A stretch of DNA of 47,432 bases from the NCBI GenBank assembly GCA_028868735.1, contig JAGWTW010000017.1, positions 1-47,432 on the forward strand, given 5' to 3'. Source of the DNA: Hyphomicrobiales bacterium (GTDB lineage Bacteria; Pseudomonadota; Alphaproteobacteria; Rhizobiales; Beijerinckiaceae). Shown here piece by piece: positions 43,647 through 47,432 of the stretch. The position numbers and the translations under genes were made by a program. Under the pieces are notes generated by a model. That model was not told the origin of the DNA. It did not search any database and worked only from the letters and a program-made list of their open reading frames with translations. How positions within the stretch are numbered: position 1 is the first letter of the stretch; every line of letters starts with the position of its first letter.

Positions 43647-44276
43647 CTATCGCCCGACGTCCACGAACTGCACGAAGCTGAGATAGGACGCGAGCGCTTC
43701 GACTTCGTTCGCCGACAGCGACTTCGCCACGAGCGGCATCGGTTTCGCGCTCTGGTGGTAGCCCTGGTTCCACTGTTCAAGCCGGCGCTTCAGATAGACG
43801 TAGGACAGGCCGCCGAGCCGCGGAATATCGCGAACGCCTTCGCCATTGGGGCCATGACAGGCGATGCAGGCCGCCACATTGTCGACGGCGACGCCATTGT
43901 CGTATATCGCCTTGCCGGTCGCTGCGAGGCCGCTTTGGCCGTCGGCCGCAGCCTCCGGCGCCAGCGACGAGAAATAGACGGCAAGCCCCTGCGCAGTCGC
44001 GGGATCGAGCCGCGCGACCGCGCCCCACATGTATTTCTGCGACAGCGGGTTGTCGCGGGCATGCGCGGCAAAGCTCGCGAGCTCCCGTTCGATATAGGCG
44101 GTTCTCTGTCCGGCAAGGCGCGGCGCGAACATGAAGCCTTGCGCCGACGATCCGTGACACCAGGTGCAATTGCGCACGGGCAGCGCATCTTGCGCCGACG
44201 CGGCGCCGGCGATCAGCAGGAGAAGCGCCGCGACGAGGCCGCTTCCCGTACGTTGGTCTCTGCGCGCACGTTGCAT
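43647..44276 (-). CDS. Secreted diheme cytochrome c (c4-like), second of the series
   Basis: The product (209 aa) carries a signal peptide (LVAALLLLIAGAASAQ) and two heme sites, C37-TW-C40-H41 and C137-IA-C140-H141. Met83 (SQKYM) and a Met in AKPM are the expected axial ligands. APRLAGQRTAYIERELASF is the c4-like pattern, and IPRLGGLSYVYL its copy in the second domain. It is more divergent than the other two in the set, so it may be a distinct partner. The gene lies between the other two, with gaps of 11 and 30 nt. Confidence 0.95.
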   Translation of the reverse strand: MQRARRDQRTGSGLVAALLLLIAGAASAQDALPVRNCTWCHGSSAQGFMFAPRLAGQRTAYIERELASFAAHARDNPLSQKYMWGAVARLDPATAQGLAVYFSSLAPEAAADGQSGLAATGKAIYDNGVAVDNVAACIACHGPNGEGVRDIPRLGGLSYVYLKRRLEQWNQGYHQSAKPMPLVAKSLSANEVEALASYLSFVQFVDVGR

Positions 44277-44287
44277 GGATCAGCCAT

Positions 44288-44926
44288 TCATCTGAGGGTG
44301 CTGACATAGGCGGCGATCGCCGATTTTTGCGTCGGGGTCAGATTGTGCGCGGTCGGCCCCATGATCGCGGACAGATCCTTCGTCTTGCCGAGGCCGCGCT
44401 CCTGGCTCCAGTTCGACAACGCCTTGATCGTGTACCAGTAGACCTGCCCGGCGAGGCGCGGGATCGCGTTCTGCCCCTTTGCGTCAGGCCCGTGGCACGC
44501 CGAGCACGCAGGAATGTTGGCGTCCGGCAGGCCCGTCGCGAAGATTTCCCTGCCGAGCGCGATGGAGGCGTTGGGCGCGCCGCCGAAGGGCGGCGAGTTC
44601 ATCGACTGAAGGGACGCCGCGAGCGCGCCGATCATACCAGGCGGAATGCCGTGCGCGACGTTCGACATGATCGGGTTGACGCGCCGCTTTTCCTGAAACG
44701 CGCGCAGCTGATTTACGATGTAGCCCGACGGCTGGCCCGCCAGCCGCGGCATGACGTAATAGCCGCGATAGCCTTCCGCGCCGAGGCCATGACAGGTTTT
44801 GCAATATTCCAGCTTCGCCTCCAGCGCGCCGCCGCCGGTCCTGCGCGCCGCGCCGTACCCCTGTGTCGTCGCGGCGAGAGCGAATGCGGCGGTCGTCAGC
44901 GCCAGTCGCAGCCCGATGCCCTTCAT
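44288..44926 (-). CDS. Secreted diheme cytochrome c (c4-like), first of the series
   Basis: The product (212 aa) has a signal peptide and two heme sites, C42-KT-C45-H46 and C141-SA-C144-H145. Likely Met ligands are in NPIM and SAIM. It shares most residues with the protein at 42966-43616 (for example PRLAGQ, RRVNPxM, AAYVSTLR), so the two are recent paralogues. The ATG at 44926 is chosen because GAGAGG lies 6 nt upstream. A longer start at 44947 would overlap the stop of the upstream gene. It follows the cytochrome-porin gene by 20 nt. Confidence 0.95.
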   Translation of the reverse strand: MKGIGLRLALTTAAFALAATTQGYGAARRTGGGALEAKLEYCKTCHGLGAEGYRGYYVMPRLAGQPSGYIVNQLRAFQEKRRVNPIMSNVAHGIPPGMIGALAASLQSMNSPPFGGAPNASIALGREIFATGLPDANIPACSACHGPDAKGQNAIPRLAGQVYWYTIKALSNWSQERGLGKTKDLSAIMGPTAHNLTPTQKSAIAAYVSTLR

Positions 44927-44946
44927 GATCTTCCTCTCCGCGCCCA

Positions 44947-46548
44947 TCAGAAGGCGATCCAGCTGTAGAGAAACAGCGTGTCGTTATCTCTGGCGTTGTG
45001 GAAATTGCCGTCGAAATTGTCCTGGCCGCCGTTCATCTGCAGGTAGTGCGTGTACTGCACGCCGATCTTGGCGTTCGCCCAGGGCCAGGCAGGCGGCCCC
45101 CCGTTGCTGAAGGGCATGTAGGAAGCTTCGAACGTCAGACCTCTGGCGTTCGGGCTGTTGGACAGCGAATTGCCGTTGTAGAGCGGCGGCGGATTGCCGT
45201 TGACCGATGCGCCGTAGAGCTGCGCGTCCGGCGTGCCGCGCACGCTGAAATAGGAGACCGACGCAGCGATCGTCCGGTTCCACACGTATTGCGCCGTCGC
45301 GCGCAGGCTGACGAGTCGGTTGGAAATGTTCTGCGAGCCGCCGTTCGAACTCAGCGCCGGCATGCCCCATGTATTGACGAACTGTCCTTGGTTGAACGTC
45401 GAGTTGAGTTGCTGATGTTCGACGATGCGCGAGAATTTCAGCGTGACCGCATGCGGGTCGTCGATATATTGATACTGCGCATCGAAACCGATGTCGGTGT
45501 AGCGATCGACGCCGAAGCCCTGCACGGCGCCCGGATAGATCCGCGGATAGAATCCGAACGCGCCGACCATCAGCGAATGATTGCCCCAGTTCGGTTCGAT
45601 CGCGACGCGCCAATACGGCGCGAAACCCGCGAGCGAATCGCTCGAACAAAGGCCCTGCGGGCCATACCAGGGATAGTAGGGCGGGTTGTTGAGCGGATTG
45701 TTGTTGATGTCGTTCTGCAGGACCGCATACACCCATGCGTCGTTGTTCGCGCAGGGAACGCCGAGCGCCCGCTTCAACGGCATCGACATGTTGTGATACC
45801 CGCCCGCTTCGACATAGACCACGTCGTTGAACAGGGCGTACGCGGTCGTGCCGATCACCTTGCCCGCGAGGTTGCCTTCGATCTGCGTGCCGGGCGGCGC
45901 AAATTGCGGCGCCAGCGTCGAGGCGACATAGGGACTTCCCCAGGCCGGCGTCGTGTTCCAGACGTCCTGCACCGTAGGACCGTTGTGAACGGTCGCGCCG
46001 AACAGGAGATCGAGCTTGCCGAATTTCGCGGTGTCCGCGTAGCGGATGTCCGTGTTGTCGAGGAATGTGTGTTCGGAGGCCCGATCGTACGTGCCCTGAA
46101 TGAAAGCGCCGAGATTGCCGTAGATCTTGCCGCCGTAGAACACGCTGACCTGCTGCATGACGGCGTTATCGTTCGTGTGCGTGTCGGTCGTCGGCGGCGA
46201 GTCCTGACCCTTTCGCGTGTGCGTGAACGTCGGAACCAACATGGCGGCAAGCGGCGGCTTTCCGTCCCACAGCCCTTCTCCGCCGCCGATCGTATAGCCG
46301 CTGAGCTTGAAGCGCCGACCGAATGGCGTCAGTTCCGGAAAGGCGGTGTGGCAGGTGGCGCAGGGTTGTCCGGTTTGCCGCGCAAAACTCGGAAGCGCCT
46401 TGGCGCGATCGAGCGCGATCGTGACGAACAGACAGGCCGCGATCAACACCGCAGACAGCGCCGTCATCGCCTGGCGCCTGCCGACAGCCTCGTCTCGACT
46501 CCCGACGACGCCAGCAAAGGATTCCGGAGGCCGCATCTGCTTTCCCAT
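44947..46548 (-). CDS. Monoheme cytochrome c fused to an outer-membrane beta-barrel (Cyc2-like porin-cytochrome)
   Basis: The product (533 aa) has a signal sequence with the AxA-like site DRAKA-LPS. One heme site follows directly in FARQTGQPCATCHTAFP (C63, C66, H67), then PFGRRFKLSGYTIGGG. The remaining 450 residues alternate polar and aromatic residues in strand-like blocks and end in SWIAF, the outer-membrane insertion signal. This cytochrome-plus-barrel layout is that of Cyc2, the outer-membrane Fe(II) oxidase, although the barrel has drifted far. It is the first gene of an operon with three diheme cytochromes. Start at 46548; ATGs at 46536 and 46467 are possible. Fe(II) oxidation itself is inference only, and another donor or acceptor is possible. 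Confidence 0.85.
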   Translation of the reverse strand: MGKQMRPPESFAGVVGSRDEAVGRRQAMTALSAVLIAACLFVTIALDRAKALPSFARQTGQPCATCHTAFPELTPFGRRFKLSGYTIGGGEGLWDGKPPLAAMLVPTFTHTRKGQDSPPTTDTHTNDNAVMQQVSVFYGGKIYGNLGAFIQGTYDRASEHTFLDNTDIRYADTAKFGKLDLLFGATVHNGPTVQDVWNTTPAWGSPYVASTLAPQFAPPGTQIEGNLAGKVIGTTAYALFNDVVYVEAGGYHNMSMPLKRALGVPCANNDAWVYAVLQNDINNNPLNNPPYYPWYGPQGLCSSDSLAGFAPYWRVAIEPNWGNHSLMVGAFGFYPRIYPGAVQGFGVDRYTDIGFDAQYQYIDDPHAVTLKFSRIVEHQQLNSTFNQGQFVNTWGMPALSSNGGSQNISNRLVSLRATAQYVWNRTIAASVSYFSVRGTPDAQLYGASVNGNPPPLYNGNSLSNSPNARGLTFEASYMPFSNGGPPAWPWANAKIGVQYTHYLQMNGGQDNFDGNFHNARDNDTLFLYSWIAF

Positions 46549-46644
46549 GCCCTTTCTCGGGCCACGTGCGTTCGATCACGAGTCATCGACTCACGCGCGG
46601 CTTTTAGAGTGATGGAGCGTCACGGGATTGCCCCCAAACGTCAA

Positions 46645-46658
46645 TTGACGTGGATCAA
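46645..46658 (-). promoter_or_regulatory. FixK/FNR-type binding site upstream of the cytochrome operon
   Basis: TTGACGTGGATCAA is a perfect TTGA-N6-TCAA half-site pair, and nine of ten positions fit the FNR consensus TTGAT-N4-ATCAA. It lies 97 nt before the start of the cytochrome-porin gene, at a distance that fits an activator site for that operon. FixK/FnrL regulate microaerobic respiration in this group of bacteria. No start for a plus-strand gene is near it, so it most likely serves the minus-strand operon. Confidence 0.65.
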
Positions 46659-46659
46659 C

Positions 46660-47106
46660 GGAGACGAAGATTGCGAGCCGCGAAGCGCGCTTCGGCGCTT
46701 GTCAGCGATGCGCGGACGTTCCTTCCTTCGCGCCTGACGATACGACGCGCAAGCGATCCGCATCTCGCTGATCGCAGTGGCGAAAGATTCGAACCGGATC
46801 ACGTTTCAGCAATGTCGATTTCGCGATTTCGGCCAAAAATCATTTGCTTTTTCGGTTTGACGCGAAGCGCGGTTTGCGTTCGATCGCTTCGCGGCTGGAT
46901 GAAAGACATCGGCGAAGACGCGGGCGTCATGCGCGTGAAATGGGAAGGCGCGCGAAGCCGAAGCGCAGAAAACGCCATTGGCCACAATGTTGCAGGCGCG
47001 CATCAATCGATGATTTTAGTCGATCGCAATACACGTCTTGCGCGCATGCAATCGTTACGCGCCGTCGCGGCGCGGGGACGGATATCGCGCCGCAAGAGCG
47101 CCGCGC
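46660..47106. other. 447-nt intergenic stretch, no gene seen
   Basis: Between the FixK/FNR-type site and the cca stop I found no coding frame with a ribosome binding site or known motif. The composition is more AT-rich in places (for example around 46830-46860) than in the neighbouring genes. It may contain leader sequence or a small RNA, but nothing positive is visible. Confidence 0.4.
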
Positions 47107-47432
47107 TCACTCCTTGTAGAGCGCCTGTTCGATCAGCTTCGAAATCTCCGCGGGATCGCGCGGGAAACCGGCGCGGATCCAGAGCGCCTGAAGTTTTTTC
47201 AATGCTGCGCCGATCGCGCGGCCTTCCGTGAGGCCGCGATTTTTCAAATCCTCGCCCGTCACCGGAAGCCGCAAGTCGGTCATGCCGGCGAGCGCTTCAT
47301 AGGCTGATAGCCAGCGCGCATCGTCCGGCGCCGCCGCGCTCTGCGCATGCGCGAGCATCAACGCGTCCCGCGCGACGTCGGCCCCCGCGCGGAACGCGAA
47401 TTCGGCGAGCGCATTGCCGTCGGGCGGCGCAT
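47107..47432 (-). CDS. cca: CCA tRNA nucleotidyltransferase, C-terminal part (cut by window end)
   Basis: This is the C-terminal 108 residues of a CCA-adding enzyme/poly(A) polymerase-type protein. The frame runs to the window edge, so the start is outside. Marks are LAEFAFRAGADVARDALMLA, LPVTGEDLKNRGLTEGRAIG (the conserved GxDL...G...G motif) and LKKLQALWIRAGF. The enzyme adds the CCA end to tRNA. The stop is at 47107-47109. Recognition rests on the C-terminal motif only. Confidence 0.85.
   Translation of the reverse strand, partial: APPDGNALAEFAFRAGADVARDALMLAHAQSAAAPDDARWLSAYEALAGMTDLRLPVTGEDLKNRGLTEGRAIGAALKKLQALWIRAGFPRDPAEISKLIEQALYKE

Overview
The window (47.4 kb, high GC, genes packed on both strands) looks like chromosome from an alphaproteobacterium of the order Hyphomicrobiales (Rhizobiales). 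The hints are the GC-rich codon use, an Omp25/31-like porin, a REP-like intergenic palindrome of the kind common in this order, a FixK/FNR-type site, and the gene families present. I cannot name the genus from sequence alone. No phage, insertion sequence or CRISPR array is visible.

Left part (1-12 kb). An AMP-forming acyl-CoA synthetase and a stand-alone BLUF blue-light sensor are followed by a di/tricarboxylate module. On the plus strand this is a complete TRAP transporter (dctP, dctQ, dctM) and a PrpF-family isomerase. On the minus strand it is a fumarase/PcaB-type lyase and a tcuB-tcuA pair (membrane Fe-S/heme protein and FAD-dependent tricarballylate dehydrogenase). A frameshifted relic of a second tcuB lies just upstream of dctP. 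Together these suggest uptake and oxidation of tricarballylate, aconitate or a related tricarboxylate.

Middle-left (12-19.4 kb). A tRNA-Met(CAT) has a truncated GNAT gene beside it. Then come an acyl-CoA/lipid-type block (APH-like phosphotransferase, MFE-2-type SDR, MaoC hydratase), an ArsR-AHSA1-GST operon whose operator covers the start codon, a TPP riboswitch with thiC, and a VapBC-type toxin-antitoxin pair.

Middle (19.4-33.5 kb). This is an exopolysaccharide locus of the Wzx/Wzy type: phosphoglycosyltransferase, two chain-length/copolymerase proteins whose kinase-like domains lack a Walker A, flippase, GH5 hydrolase, GT4, GT2 and WecG-type transferases, a Wzy/ligase-like membrane protein and a tandem alpha/beta hydrolase. 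The genes almost strictly alternate in strand. No outer-membrane Wza is seen.

Right part (33.6-47.4 kb). Housekeeping and envelope genes come first: AEC transporter, secreted RNase T2, CFA-synthase-like methyltransferase coupled to a small membrane protein, DUF2147, DUF2177, rlmJ, a porin with its terminator, a FolM-like pteridine reductase and a YafK-type L,D-transpeptidase. The most striking feature follows: a four-gene minus-strand operon encoding a monoheme cytochrome fused to an outer-membrane beta-barrel (Cyc2-like architecture) and three secreted diheme cytochromes c, with a TTGA-N6-TCAA (FixK/FNR) site about 100 nt upstream. This is a candidate trans-outer-membrane electron transfer system. 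The window ends inside a CCA-adding enzyme gene.
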